A stretch of DNA of 64,000 nucleotides from Trueperella bonasi (GTDB lineage: Bacteria > Actinomycetota > Actinomycetes > Actinomycetales > Actinomycetaceae), in the NCBI RefSeq assembly GCF_030811535.1, contig NZ_JAUSQX010000001.1, forward strand, positions 1,488,001-1,552,000, read 5' to 3'. The notes beneath the pieces were generated by a model that ran no database searches, was not told where the DNA came from, and saw nothing but the letters and a program-made list of their open reading frames with translations. Position 1 is the first letter of the stretch. Every line of letters starts with the position of its first letter. The position numbers and the translations under genes were made by a program. Positions 8,419 to 17,068 of this stretch are shown here, piece after piece.

Positions 8419-9654
8419 ATGGATCTTTCTTCGAGCCTTGTGCCGATCATTTTTGGGTGGGACCTCGGCGATTATGCGATGGCGCGCCTGATTCACGAGA
8501 ATTCGGGGGTTCGGCCACGGCTCTACAGCCAGATCAACCGCGGTTTCATTGACGATTCGAAGATCCTCGACCTGCATATCACGCAGCCGCGGGGCATTTC
8601 GGAGCCGGCCAAGTTCGAGGAACTCCTCGCTGAGATCGCCAAGGAATTTCCAACAGATCGCGTTGTTCCGCTGGCTAATTCTGACGAGCACGTTCAGCAA
8701 CTTGCCGAACTCCGGCCCAATCTGCCGCAGTCTTGGCTGTTGCCGTACGCACCTGCCGAAGCTTTTGCGATCGCGGATTCCAAGACTCGATTAGCGGGCG
8801 TTGCCGATACACTCGGCCTGGCTACGCCGAAGCATGTGCTCGTTAACACAGGGGACCCAGCGGAAGCAGATTCCATGCTCGAGTCGCTCACCTTCCCCAT
8901 CGTGCTCAAGCCCGACGAGCGTTCGGAGTTGAACTTTCACACGTCCCGCGGGCTTGCCAAAGTGAAGCCGTGTGCCACGCACCAGGAGGCCGTGGATGAA
9001 ATCGCTCGGTTGCGTGATGCGGGAGTGTCCATCGGCCTGACCGCACAGGAACTTATTCCCGGTGACGACACGACGCAGTGGGTGGTCAACGGCTATATCG
9101 CGCGCAATGGTGCAGTCTCTGCGATCGGCTCCGGCAGGGTGCTGCTAGGTAACCACAATCCGGATCTGCTGGGTAACGCGGGCATTATTCACGTGATCCC
9201 AAATGACGATTTGATGGCCGATGCGCAGCGCCTCGTAACGGCCGTTGGGCTACGAGGATTCTTTTCAATCGACGTGAAAATCGATCCGCGAACGAACACC
9301 GCCTATTGGCTGGACCTCAACCCGCGCATAGGGCGCAATCACTATTACCTCAAGGTTGGGGGAGTGGATTTGTGGCAGGCGCTCATCGACGACGTCGCCG
9401 GAGTGCCGAGCTATCAGCGCATGGCACAGGAAGGTCTTTATCACGTGCTGCCGTTGCGAATGCTGAACAGTAAATATATTCGCGATCCGCAGCTACGCAA
9501 ACACGTTCGAGGCTTGCGCCGAAATGCGGTTGATCCTTCGAAGTACGGTGCTGATCGCCATCCGCGACGCGCGCTTTTCCGGCGGATCAATTCCGAAAAC
9601 ATGGCGCGCAAGACTCGTGCGCATTATCCACGCGCCACGGATACGGGCTTTTAG
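8419..9654 (+). CDS. ATP-grasp carboxylate-amine ligase, likely cross-bridge D-amino-acid ligase
   Basis: 411 residues. N-terminal Rossmann-like part (FGWDLGDYAMARLIHENSGVRP), then the ATP-grasp fold: ADSKTRLAGVADTLGLATP, the ATP-binding lysine in FPIVLKPDERSEL, and the metal/ATP-binding stretch YWLDLNPRIGRNHYY. This is the predicted ATP-grasp group (COG3919-like) related, as far as I can judge, to the D-aspartate ligase of Enterococcus faecium, which builds the peptidoglycan cross-bridge. Two Fem-type aminoacyltransferases and MurJ follow directly, which supports addition of a D-amino acid (D-Asp or D-Glu) to a lipid II side chain. The gene class is firm; the substrate is inference. No ribosome site is seen before the ATG. 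Confidence 0.8.
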   Translation: MDLSSSLVPIIFGWDLGDYAMARLIHENSGVRPRLYSQINRGFIDDSKILDLHITQPRGISEPAKFEELLAEIAKEFPTDRVVPLANSDEHVQQLAELRPNLPQSWLLPYAPAEAFAIADSKTRLAGVADTLGLATPKHVLVNTGDPAEADSMLESLTFPIVLKPDERSELNFHTSRGLAKVKPCATHQEAVDEIARLRDAGVSIGLTAQELIPGDDTTQWVVNGYIARNGAVSAIGSGRVLLGNHNPDLLGNAGIIHVIPNDDLMADAQRLVTAVGLRGFFSIDVKIDPRTNTAYWLDLNPRIGRNHYYLKVGGVDLWQALIDDVAGVPSYQRMAQEGLYHVLPLRMLNSKYIRDPQLRKHVRGLRRNAVDPSKYGADRHPRRALFRRINSENMARKTRAHYPRATDTGF

Positions 9655-9703
9655 ATTGCGAGGCTCTTGTCTCGTAGAATCAGGAGAAAAGAAACGAGGG
9701 ATT

Positions 9704-10972
9704 ATGAAATTTGTGCGTCTACGAAATTCAACGTATGAGCGCTTTGCCGAGGGCGCGGAGCGTATGGCAATCCCTCAAATACCGGAATACGTTGCCACGC
9801 GCCGAGCCCAGGGCTATCAGGTTGAACTCGTTGGCGTTGTTGATGACGACCAGCTGGTAGCCGCGGCGGCCGTGCTTATGCAGCCGTGGCGGAAGATCTT
9901 CAAAAAAGCCAATCTGGTATTTGGCCCAACGTTCGCGCACTATTCGCCGCAGGCCGAGGAAACCTTCTATCGAGGGCTAGTTTCTTGGCTGAAGAGCACG
10001 CCGCGCGTTATTGCGTTGCGGCTTGCGCCGATGGTTGTACGAGCGCATTACGAGGACGTCGAACGCGGCCCTGAGACCGAGCATGCCGAGCGCTTAGATC
10101 AGTTGATTGCTGAACTTGGCGGCGAACTGCTGGATAAGGATTTCCGGGATTCAAGCGATATCCAAACTCGGTTTGTGTATATCAAGGATCTTGAGGGAAT
10201 GGACTTGGCGCAGGTGACGAAATCTGTGGCGCAACAGGTGCGTACCGCGTTTAACCGGTGGGGCACGAACGGTGTCGAAGTTCGGTTTAACGAGCCCGGC
10301 GAGATCGGCGTGCTGGAAAATGTGCTCACACATACGGCCGAGCGTACTGATACGGATGCGCCCACCCAGTCCGAGATTTCTTATTATCAGGATTTGGCGG
10401 AACGCTTAGGGCCAGATCGTGCATTCTTTCCCGTCGCGGTTCTCCGGCCCGCGGAGTATCTTGAAAAGATTGCCGAGGAACGGCAGGAGATTGAGGCCAA
10501 GGTGGCCGGGTTTGCAGAGCGGGAAAGGGCGCTCGAAGCTGAAGGTAAAGCGCTTGGTAGGAAACAGCGCAACCAGTTGAAAGAATTGCAGGGGAGGCTT
10601 GAGGTTCTGGAGCGCCGCGAGAAGGAGACTGCGAAGGTGCACGCCGAACACGGCGATGAAGTGGTGCTTGCGGCGTCGTTCTTTATTCAAACACCAAATG
10701 AACTCACCTATTTAGTCTCCGGCGCTTACTCTCAGTTCAACGATTATTACGGAATCTACCTCATCCACCGGGCCATGCTCGACTGGGCTACCCGTAACGG
10801 TGTGCGCTGGTACAACTTCTTCGGCATGACCGGTGATTTCTCAGAAGATGCCTCCGACGCCGGCGTGGTCCACTTCAAACGCCAATTCAAGGGCGATACG
10901 GAGGAATACGTGGGCACTTACGAGGTGCCGATCAGGCCGATGCTTGCGAAAGTGGCTGGCGCAGTGGATTAG
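9704..10972 (+). CDS. Fem-family peptidoglycan aminoacyltransferase with coiled-coil arm
   Basis: 422 residues from the ATG at 9704 (MKFVRLRNSTYERFAEGAERMAIP), with CGAGGG just upstream; an ORF reading further upstream overlaps the previous gene in another frame and is not credible. Two GNAT-like halves are separated by a charged two-helix coiled coil (about residues 255-310, ERQEIEAKVAGFAERERALEAEGKAL onwards), the hallmark of FemA/FemB/FemX enzymes. The end, SQFNDYYGIYLIHRAMLDWATRNGVRWYNFFGMTG, is the conserved C-terminal signature. These cytoplasmic enzymes transfer amino acids from aminoacyl-tRNA to the stem-peptide lysine or ornithine of lipid II. It begins 49 bp after the ATP-grasp gene, probably one operon. 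The amino acid added cannot be read from sequence. Confidence 0.92.
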   Translation: MKFVRLRNSTYERFAEGAERMAIPQIPEYVATRRAQGYQVELVGVVDDDQLVAAAAVLMQPWRKIFKKANLVFGPTFAHYSPQAEETFYRGLVSWLKSTPRVIALRLAPMVVRAHYEDVERGPETEHAERLDQLIAELGGELLDKDFRDSSDIQTRFVYIKDLEGMDLAQVTKSVAQQVRTAFNRWGTNGVEVRFNEPGEIGVLENVLTHTAERTDTDAPTQSEISYYQDLAERLGPDRAFFPVAVLRPAEYLEKIAEERQEIEAKVAGFAERERALEAEGKALGRKQRNQLKELQGRLEVLERREKETAKVHAEHGDEVVLAASFFIQTPNELTYLVSGAYSQFNDYYGIYLIHRAMLDWATRNGVRWYNFFGMTGDFSEDASDAGVVHFKRQFKGDTEEYVGTYEVPIRPMLAKVAGAVD

Positions 10973-11979
10973 CGCTCACGGCTCGCGCCAATCGAGGCGC
11001 GAGCCGTATATGCGGCATATTTTTCTTCGTCCAAGGGCACATCGATATTGCCCAGCCAATACACGATATTCCCTGCCGTGAACTTCTTCTTGAAATGTGT
11101 AAGCGGATCATCGTCGTCGTCGGAAAGAATGCCGCCCATATCGTAGGCCTCGCAGCCGGCGTCGATTGCGTGGCAGATCTCCGCAAAATCAAGCTGGTAA
11201 GACTGGCTCAGATGCACCTCGCGAGTATCACCGCCGTAGAGCCCGTAAGCGGTTTTGCCGTGAATCACCATGAGCGAGGTCGCAATCGGCCGACCGTCAT
11301 ACACGGAAAAGCTCAGTCGGGTAGCGCAGGGGAATGCCTCGAAAATTCGTTGGAAATAACTCAGCGGTCGGGTAGTGATCCCGTGGTATTCGTTGGATTT
11401 GCAGATAATCTTGTAGAAAAGTTCGAGATCCCCGGCGGTACCCAAGTGGGTGCTTACCCCGAGCCGGCCCGCTTTGAGTATTTGTTTGCGCGTATTACGT
11501 GAGTAGTCGGTCAGCAGTTGCTCCGAATTGCGCCCGCGTATCTTGAGCACTGCGTTCATCAGTGGTTGGCTTGAGGAAAATGGATCTCGAGTCACGGTTA
11601 AACCCACGGCTAAATATCGAGCTTCAAGCTGTTCATCCAACTCGGCTGCAGGATCGGCCCGGAACAGGAAGCCGCCGTTCTCCCGGGCAAAATCAGCGGC
11701 TTCATTTACCAAAGCAGCTACAAGTTCAGCATTGCCCGGATCACAAATGGGCCCGCGGCACGCGTAAAACAACCGGCCGCCAATGTCGGCGTCGTTGATC
11801 GAAAGCACCTGCATTGCCGCGTCAATCTCACCGTCCGTTTTGTGGATGAAATAGTGGGCGTCCCAGTTGTTCTTAACGTGCGCCCAGCCGCGCGTTTGAA
11901 ACAGGGTAGCAAAAGGCGAAGAGGCGGCAAAAGTGTCGTATTGCGCCAAGGATATAGCGTCGTCGGGAGCAATGTACAT
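10969..11979 (-). CDS. second Fem/FemX-like aminoacyltransferase, no coiled coil
   Basis: 336 residues, convergent with the first Fem gene: the two stop codons overlap (4-bp overlap). It keeps the two acetyltransferase-like halves (LFQTRGWAHVKNNW; LLTDYSRNTRKQILKAGRLGVST; YELDFAEICHAIDAG-like segment; AYDMGGILSDDDDDPLTHFKKKFTAG) but lacks the coiled-coil insertion, as in FemX of Weissella and many GNAT-type peptidoglycan ligases. The DDDDD stretch near the C-terminus is unusual. It is divergent from murJ, so the pair may share a control region at 11980-12066. With the neighbouring genes it probably adds another residue of the interpeptide bridge; the order of addition is inference. Confidence 0.88.
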   Translation of the reverse strand: MYIAPDDAISLAQYDTFAASSPFATLFQTRGWAHVKNNWDAHYFIHKTDGEIDAAMQVLSINDADIGGRLFYACRGPICDPGNAELVAALVNEAADFARENGGFLFRADPAAELDEQLEARYLAVGLTVTRDPFSSSQPLMNAVLKIRGRNSEQLLTDYSRNTRKQILKAGRLGVSTHLGTAGDLELFYKIICKSNEYHGITTRPLSYFQRIFEAFPCATRLSFSVYDGRPIATSLMVIHGKTAYGLYGGDTREVHLSQSYQLDFAEICHAIDAGCEAYDMGGILSDDDDDPLTHFKKKFTAGNIVYWLGNIDVPLDEEKYAAYTARASIGASRER

Positions 11980-12066
11980 GCCATGATCGTAAACGCGGCC
12001 AAAGCGCTACAGAATCAGGCTTGGGTTGGATTTTGCGATAGTGCAAGGTCAACCGAAAGTCATACA

Positions 12067-13905
12067 ATGAAAGTTCATATCTACGCCGCCGTCCGAGAAA
12101 GGCTCGCTGTCATCACAGGCATGTTCAGTAACCGTTATAAGCCTCGCCACGCGCTAAACTTATCCGACGTCGCGGCGGGGCAGTCCGCACCCGAGGCGGC
12201 GGTTTCGGGTGTTCAGAGCACGCCGAGCCCGGATTCCTTCGATCGGTCGAAGAAAAGTTCGGCCCGCGCCTCGCTTGTGATGTCGCTGGGCACGCTTACG
12301 TCGCGCCTGCTCGGCATGATTCGATCGCCAATGCTCATGGGGGCAGTGCTCGGGCTGAACTCGCTGGTTGGAAATTCCTTTGACATTGCGAACAAGCTTC
12401 CCACTTTGCTGTACATGATTATCGCGGGTGGGCTCGTCAACGCCGTCCTCGTGCCAGCAATCGTCAAGGCCAGCCGCAGCTCGAAAGACGCCGGCGCCGC
12501 ATTTATCAACAAGCTCCTCACGCTGTCGATGGTTGCGCTGGGCACAATCACCGTGCTGCTCACCCTCGCATCGCCGCTGATCGTCAAGATTTACGCGGCC
12601 ACTTTGGATGAACAGTGGTATCGGCTCACGGTTCTTTTTGCCCTGTGGTGCATGCCCCAGATTTTCTTTTACGGCATGTACACGATCTTCGGGCAGATCC
12701 TCAACGCTCGCGAAAACTTTGGCCCGTACATGTGGGCACCGGCGCTCAACAACGTGATCGCCATCGCCGGCCTAGCCATGATGCTGTGGATTTGGGGGCC
12801 TGCCGATGTGGCAACGGCCTCCGACGCGGCCACGTGGTTTTCGGTGCGCGGACACTTCTTAGCGGGCGTTCATACACTTGGAATTATTGCGCAAGCGGGG
12901 ATTTTGCTGATTCCGCTGCGGCGGGTTGGGATTCGGTACAGGCCTGATTTTCAGTGGCGGGGCTCCGGGCTTGGCCAGGCGGGCCGTGCTTCGCTCTGGG
13001 TGCTTGCGACCATGGGCGTTGGTATGCTGCCCACGATTGTCCAGAGTAACGTTTCGGCGGGTGCCACGATGCACGCCGAACAAGCCGGAATGAATATTGA
13101 AGCGGTGGTCGGCAACCTCGGCTACTCAACTGCGTACACGATCTATTCGATTCCGACCTCGGTGATCACCGTTTCGATTGCTACGGCGCTGTTTACCAAG
13201 CTCGCCCAAGCGGCGGTTGCCAAAAATTATGCTCGCGTGCGCGCCGAGGCCTCGTATACGTTACGGGTGACTTCCGCGCTCATGTTCCTGTGTGCCGCTC
13301 TACTCGTGGTACTGGCCGTGCCCGTCACGCGCCTGCTCTCACCTGGCTCTGCGCCGGTTGAAATCACGTCGATCTCTCTTGTTGTTGCGGTTATGGCAGT
13401 TGGGCTTCCGGGCGTGAGTGCCGTGACCGTGCTTAACCGCGTCTACTACGCGCTCGAGGATACGCGTGCGGCCTTTTTCGTGGGGTTACCGTGGCAGATT
13501 TTCGGCCTGGTTGGCTTCGCGCTGTGCGGTTTCTTACCCCCGCAGTGGGTGGTATTCGGAGTGGGCGCAGTGATGGCTGCAAGCAACCTGTTGGCCGGCG
13601 TCGTCACCTATCTTCTGGTGCGACGCCGTCTGGCCGGCTTAGATTTCAACCGCATTTGGCGGTCCCATGCAGCGCTCGCGATTTCTGCTGGCGTCACCGG
13701 GCTTGTTGGGATTCTTATCATCCGACTTGTGGGGGCGCAGGCGTTGGCTACGTCGGTGCCCGGCTCGTTCCTTGCGGTGGCTTTGATCACGCCACTTTTG
13801 GCTGTCATTTATTTCGGCACCATGAAAGCGCTCCGGATGCCGGAGGCAGACGCAATCGCCAAGATGCTTGGGCAACTCGGGAGCAGATTCCGGCGCAGGG
13901 ATTAA
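12067..13905 (+). CDS. murJ: MurJ lipid II flippase
   Basis: 612 residues from the ATG at 12067; an alternative ATG at 12121 fits as well, and neither has a strong ribosome site. After a soluble N-terminal extension of about 75 residues, the MOP-superfamily core begins with SLVMSLGTLTSRLLGMIRSPMLMG, the MurJ signature, and has about 14 membrane segments. NSLVGNSFDIANKLPTLLYMIIAGG and FGPYMWAPALNNV are typical family stretches. MurJ flips lipid II to the outside of the membrane. Being divergent from the second Fem gene and downstream of the ATP-grasp/Fem pair, it fits a lipid II maturation and export cluster. Unlike mycobacterial MurJ homologues, no C-terminal pseudokinase extension is seen. 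Confidence 0.95.
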   Translation: MKVHIYAAVRERLAVITGMFSNRYKPRHALNLSDVAAGQSAPEAAVSGVQSTPSPDSFDRSKKSSARASLVMSLGTLTSRLLGMIRSPMLMGAVLGLNSLVGNSFDIANKLPTLLYMIIAGGLVNAVLVPAIVKASRSSKDAGAAFINKLLTLSMVALGTITVLLTLASPLIVKIYAATLDEQWYRLTVLFALWCMPQIFFYGMYTIFGQILNARENFGPYMWAPALNNVIAIAGLAMMLWIWGPADVATASDAATWFSVRGHFLAGVHTLGIIAQAGILLIPLRRVGIRYRPDFQWRGSGLGQAGRASLWVLATMGVGMLPTIVQSNVSAGATMHAEQAGMNIEAVVGNLGYSTAYTIYSIPTSVITVSIATALFTKLAQAAVAKNYARVRAEASYTLRVTSALMFLCAALLVVLAVPVTRLLSPGSAPVEITSISLVVAVMAVGLPGVSAVTVLNRVYYALEDTRAAFFVGLPWQIFGLVGFALCGFLPPQWVVFGVGAVMAASNLLAGVVTYLLVRRRLAGLDFNRIWRSHAALAISAGVTGLVGILIIRLVGAQALATSVPGSFLAVALITPLLAVIYFGTMKALRMPEADAIAKMLGQLGSRFRRRD

Positions 13906-13919
13906 GTTCGCCGAGTAGC

Positions 13920-14330
13920 CTATTCGCCTAGAAGCTCGCCGACGACGCTCGAATCGGCGTCTTCAAGCATGGCCCGGCAACGTTCGTATTCGGCAGTTTC
14001 GCCGATGAGCCGCGCTGCGAGGGCCAGTGAGGCGATTGCATGCAACACGGCCCGGTTCGGTTCGTGGGAATATGGCACCGGGCCGGCGCCGCGCCACCCG
14101 TTTGCCCGCAGGCGATCCAGTGAACGGTGATATCCGGTACGGGCAAGTGCGTACGCGAGGATCTTCTCGTCGTCGCTCTTGGCATTATCGATGGCATTGA
14201 GTGCTCGCGGAGCCCACACCGACGGGCTTTCCGGGTGGGAAAATACGGTCTGGGACGCGCTGGGATCGAGGTCCGAGGCGGGGTCGGCAGGAAGAAGGAT
14301 CGGATCTGGCGCAAAAAGGTTTCCTCTCAT
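13920..14330 (-). CDS. DUF3151 family protein
   Basis: 136 residues, soluble, no known domain beyond the actinobacterial DUF3151 family (MRGNLFAPDPILLPADPASDL; VWAPRALNAIDNAKSDDEKILAYALARTGYHRSLDRLRANGWRGAGPVPYSHEPNR). The repeated helices resemble a small helical-repeat fold. The family has no assigned function. It is convergent with murJ, 14 bp apart. The start ATG has a short leader. Confidence 0.88.
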   Translation of the reverse strand: MRGNLFAPDPILLPADPASDLDPSASQTVFSHPESPSVWAPRALNAIDNAKSDDEKILAYALARTGYHRSLDRLRANGWRGAGPVPYSHEPNRAVLHAIASLALAARLIGETAEYERCRAMLEDADSSVVGELLGE

Positions 14331-14401
14331 ATGCTCATCCTACCTGTCAGCGGTTGGCGATCATTGGCGTGGCCTGATTTTCCGGTGTAACACCATCAGG
14401 C

Positions 14402-14835
14402 TCAGCGCAAGAAGGCGAGGAATGAGCCATACTCGGCGCCTAGGATCAGACCCGCCACAATTGCAACGGCAACTGATATTAATGCGATGGTTGATAAGGC
14501 AAACACCCGCCCAATCAAGCCGGAGAATTTGGGCCCGGGAAAGGTGGCAAGGCGGTCGGGAAGCCCAGCTTGACGTTCTTGCACGATGCTACCCGCGCCG
14601 ATCAACGCCGTCGTAAATGCCATGGAAACGGCGATGATGACCGACATCGCCGTCGGATCGATCGAGTTGCCAGTGAACTGCTCGACGGGCCGGAAAACAT
14701 GATCTCGACTACGGCGATCATAAAGATAGGCATGGTAACCGCGTAGAAAACCGATGCTGGCCGGCGTCGCCACTGCTTGAGCAACCGCCCGGCGTGTACG
14801 AATACCGTGCTAAGTGAATGAATGTGGACACTCAT
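14402..14835 (-). pseudogene. broken ABC-2 permease (second of the operon)
   Basis: It starts at an ATG at 14835 behind a perfect AGGAGG site (MSVHIHSLSTVFVHAGRLLKQWRRRPASVFYAVTMPIFMIAVVEIMFSG) and then needs a frameshift near 14690 to continue as PVEQFTGNSIDPTAMSVIIAVSMAFTTALIGAGSIVQERQAGLPDRLATFPG. This matches ABC-2 exporter permeases of the Drr type. The reading frame then stops (LGAEYGSFLAFLR) far short of the usual length of about 250 residues, so the C-terminal half is also lost. It is part of the same decayed operon as the two features upstream. Confidence 0.75.
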
Positions 14836-15306
14836 GCTTGCCTCCTGAAAGCGGCGAAAATCCACCAGCACTGACAGCAGACTGGCGATCAGCAATCCGC
14901 CAAGATGCTGAGGTTTGGCGCCGCAGAGCAAGGCTACAACGACAACCGATAGAACGGAGACGACGAAGCGATGGAGATCCGTGATCGTCCTTCCGCCGAT
15001 TGCAACCCAAGCCGGAATTGGCATGGCCCGAATTCTGTCGATCAGGCCGTTTTCGACTTCGACGGCAAGGGCCGTACACGAGCCGCCGGCCGCGAACATG
15101 ACCGCGTGGAACATGGCACCGGCAAGGAGGAAAAGTGCGTAGTCAAAGCCGGCGCTCTTTGCGGCGTTGCCAAATACGAGCCAGAAGGCAGCCATCATCA
15201 TGGCGGGTATGACCAGCGCTAAGACCATGGAAGCGCTGTTGCGCACGAGCCGTCAATTGTTCCGGGTCACGGCGCCGCGCAAAGCATTGAGTAGTGTGCT
15301 GCTCAT
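14836..15306 (-). pseudogene. broken ABC-2 permease (first of the operon)
   Basis: The start ATG at 15306 overlaps the ATPase stop by 4 bp (ATGA), as in intact operons. After MSSTLLNALRGAVTRNN an in-frame TGA appears where the homologous codon would be a Trp or similar; the frame resumes as RLVRNSASMVLALVIPAMMMAAFWLVFGNAA, with the permease pattern through SLLSVLVDFRR. It then runs directly into the second permease, so about half of the normal protein is missing, consistent with an internal deletion. The lesions (premature stop, truncation) argue against a functional product. Confidence 0.72.
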
Positions 15307-15838
15307 GCGGAACCGCCCGCACCGTCTGGTCGGAAAGCGGTTCCCTGCAAAACGATTTGGCCATCGCGTAGAACCCCGATGTTATCGGCCAGCCGCTCGG
15401 CTTCTTCAAGATACTGGGTGGTGAGCAAGATGGCCACCCCATGCTCGTGCAGTTCTTCAACCATCTTCCGCAGCTCGCGCCGGGAGAGGGGATCGAGCCC
15501 GGTTGTCGGTTCGTCGAGAAACAGAAGTTTGGGTTCGACGACGAGCGAGGCGGCGATATCGAGGCGCCTGCGCATGCCGCCCGAGTAGGTGGCTGCCCGC
15601 TGGTTACCGGCATCGGTGAGCCGGAATTGCCGGAGGAGCTGATCGGCTCGGGCGCTGGCCTGTTTGTGGCCGTATCCGTGGAGGCGATGTTGACGGTGGT
15701 GGTTTTTCCTGCCCCGTTTGCGCCGAGGAGCGCTACTGTTTGCCCGGAGTGGACCCGTAAGTTCAGGCCTTTAAGTACGTGTTGAGTGCTTTGCCCGCTG
15801 CCGAAAGATTTGTGGAGGTCGTGAATATCGACAACCAC
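15303..15838 (-). pseudogene. DrrA-type ABC exporter ATPase with internal deletion and frameshift
   Basis: The N-terminus (MVVDIHDLHKSFGSGQSTQ) includes a normal Walker A, LLGANGAGKTTT. Directly after VNIAS about 60 codons covering the Q-loop and helical subdomain are missing, and the frame shifts. In the shifted frame the remainder is good: HGYGHKQASARADQLLRQF, then TYSGGMRRRLDIAASL (ABC signature), LLFLDEPTTGLDP (Walker B) and ILLTTQYLEEAERLADNIG. The C-terminal tail is short compared with DrrA. A DtxR-like box lies about 87 bp upstream of the ATG. Known relatives export drugs or siderophore-like products; the cargo here is unknown. Confidence 0.8.
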
Positions 15839-15924
15839 GCCATCGGGTGTTGGACCTGATTGTTCCTCGGCTATGTGCCGTCCTTACTAGTCGAGAATGA
15901 AGATCGTTTAATCGGCGCCCTAGC

Positions 15925-15943
15925 GTAGGTGAGGCTCACCTAA
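15925..15943. promoter_or_regulatory. DtxR/IdeR-type iron box
   Basis: The 19-bp near-palindrome GTAGGTGAGGCTCACCTAA matches the DtxR/IdeR consensus TTAGGTTAGGCTAACCTAA at 16 of 19 positions by eye. It lies between the convergent-side end of the acetamidase gene and the start of the broken ABC operon (ATG 15838), so the most likely target was that operon. Confidence 0.7.
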
Positions 15944-15971
15944 GACTTTGTGGGGTTGATGTAACACAAGG

Positions 15972-16008
15972 GCGGGCCTGGGGCATATTAACCATGCCCC
16001 AGGCCCGC
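15972..16008 (-). terminator. long perfect hairpin after acetamidase
   Basis: A perfect 15-bp inverted repeat, GCGGGCCTGGGGCAT and its complement, with a 7-nt loop, 13 bp after the acetamidase stop. Only a weak T-rich tail follows on the minus strand, but position and stem strength fit a transcription terminator, possibly acting from both sides. Confidence 0.75.
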
Positions 16009-16020
16009 TTCGCATAGCTT

Positions 16021-16974
16021 CTAGTTCAGATGTTTCTTCTCAATCCGTGCCAGCGTCACCGCGCCGATTGCGCGGAACGGATGGAGTGGATCGGGAGCTT
16101 CTGAACCGGTGGGTCCACCCAGCTCGGTGTGGGCGACTGCGGACATCAGCGTGTAAGCATCCTCATTGCTCAGACCCTTATCGGTTGTGAGAACGTCAAA
16201 CAGTGATTCATAGGCCATGACGATCGAATCTTGCACCGGATTGCCGAGCCCGACAGCAATGATCTCATCGTCGGTTTCCACGCGCGGCGCGCGCAGACGG
16301 GCGAGTGAATCGTCATCGGCCGGTGCCTTCACAAGGTCAACGGAAACCGTCGCCTCACCCGCGGCTTCAATGGCGACGAACGAGGATTCACCCCGTGACA
16401 TCACAGCGTGGAGATCGCCAATGTACAACAGTGCGCCTTCTACCTGAACTGGTAAATAGACCGTGGATCCAGGCGCGGCATCGGTCAGATCCATGTTGCC
16501 GCCCGTGGGATAGGACGGCATCACGGTAGACATCGTGACATCGGCAGCTGCCACTCCGATACAGCCAATCATCGGCTGGAGCGGCACGGAAATATCCTCA
16601 GTTACGTGTGCGACCTCTTCCGTGAGGTTGATCTTGCGGGTATACATTTGATCGCCCATGGGTTCGGCCAATGCGCCCGCTCCGGGGAGGTACACCGACC
16701 AGCCGGTATTGGACGGAAACTTAATATCGTGAATCGTCACGGCTAGGACGTCGCCGGGTTGCGCGCCTTCAACATAGACCGGCCCGGTGAGCGGGTTGAG
16801 AGTGGCCGTCACCTTTTCCATCGACCGGAATTCGTGCATCTGCGCGTAGGCTTCATCATCGGTTTCGAATGTGATTTTCTCGCCCGTGCCCGGTTCGATA
16901 CGGAGTTTGGGCTCCCGATCCGCATGGAAACCATCGGTGCCATCAGCTTTGCTTAAGTAGTGTGCGTTAGTCAT
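16021..16974 (-). CDS. acetamidase/formamidase family hydrolase
   Basis: 317 residues from the ATG at 16974, chosen because a strong GGAGGG site lies just before it; an ATG 12 bp upstream lies before that site. Family features: the N-terminal part, PVYVEGAQPGDVLAVTIHDIK, the central PLQPMIGCIGVAAADVTMSTVMPSYPTGGNMDLTDAAPGSTVYLPVQVEGALLYIGDLHAVMSRGE (the acidic, Gly-rich region typical of FmdA/AmdA), and the C-terminal DAYTLMSAVAHTELGGP. These enzymes hydrolyse short amides to ammonia and the acid in the cytoplasm. The precise substrate is uncertain. It stands alone, with terminator downstream. Confidence 0.9.
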   Translation of the reverse strand: MTNAHYLSKADGTDGFHADREPKLRIEPGTGEKITFETDDEAYAQMHEFRSMEKVTATLNPLTGPVYVEGAQPGDVLAVTIHDIKFPSNTGWSVYLPGAGALAEPMGDQMYTRKINLTEEVAHVTEDISVPLQPMIGCIGVAAADVTMSTVMPSYPTGGNMDLTDAAPGSTVYLPVQVEGALLYIGDLHAVMSRGESSFVAIEAAGEATVSVDLVKAPADDDSLARLRAPRVETDDEIIAVGLGNPVQDSIVMAYESLFDVLTTDKGLSNEDAYTLMSAVAHTELGGPTGSEAPDPLHPFRAIGAVTLARIEKKHLN

Positions 16975-17068
16975 ATATCCCTCCATAAACTACAGCTCTT
17001 CCACCGTATCCGATGGTGGGAATTTTGACACGGGGTGGAGCCTCGGCTTGGCTTTTGGCCTAACTCGT

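Noticed and set aside
11842-12066. Long N-terminal extension of MurJ
   Set aside because: The extra sequence overlaps the divergent Fem gene and has no homology or ribosome site; it is a chance opening of the frame.
15143-15838. Single intact 231-residue protein starting at the ABC ATPase ATG
   Set aside because: After the first 55 residues the frame turns to Ser/Pro-rich nonsense, while the other frame continues with ABC motifs. That is a frameshifted pseudogene.
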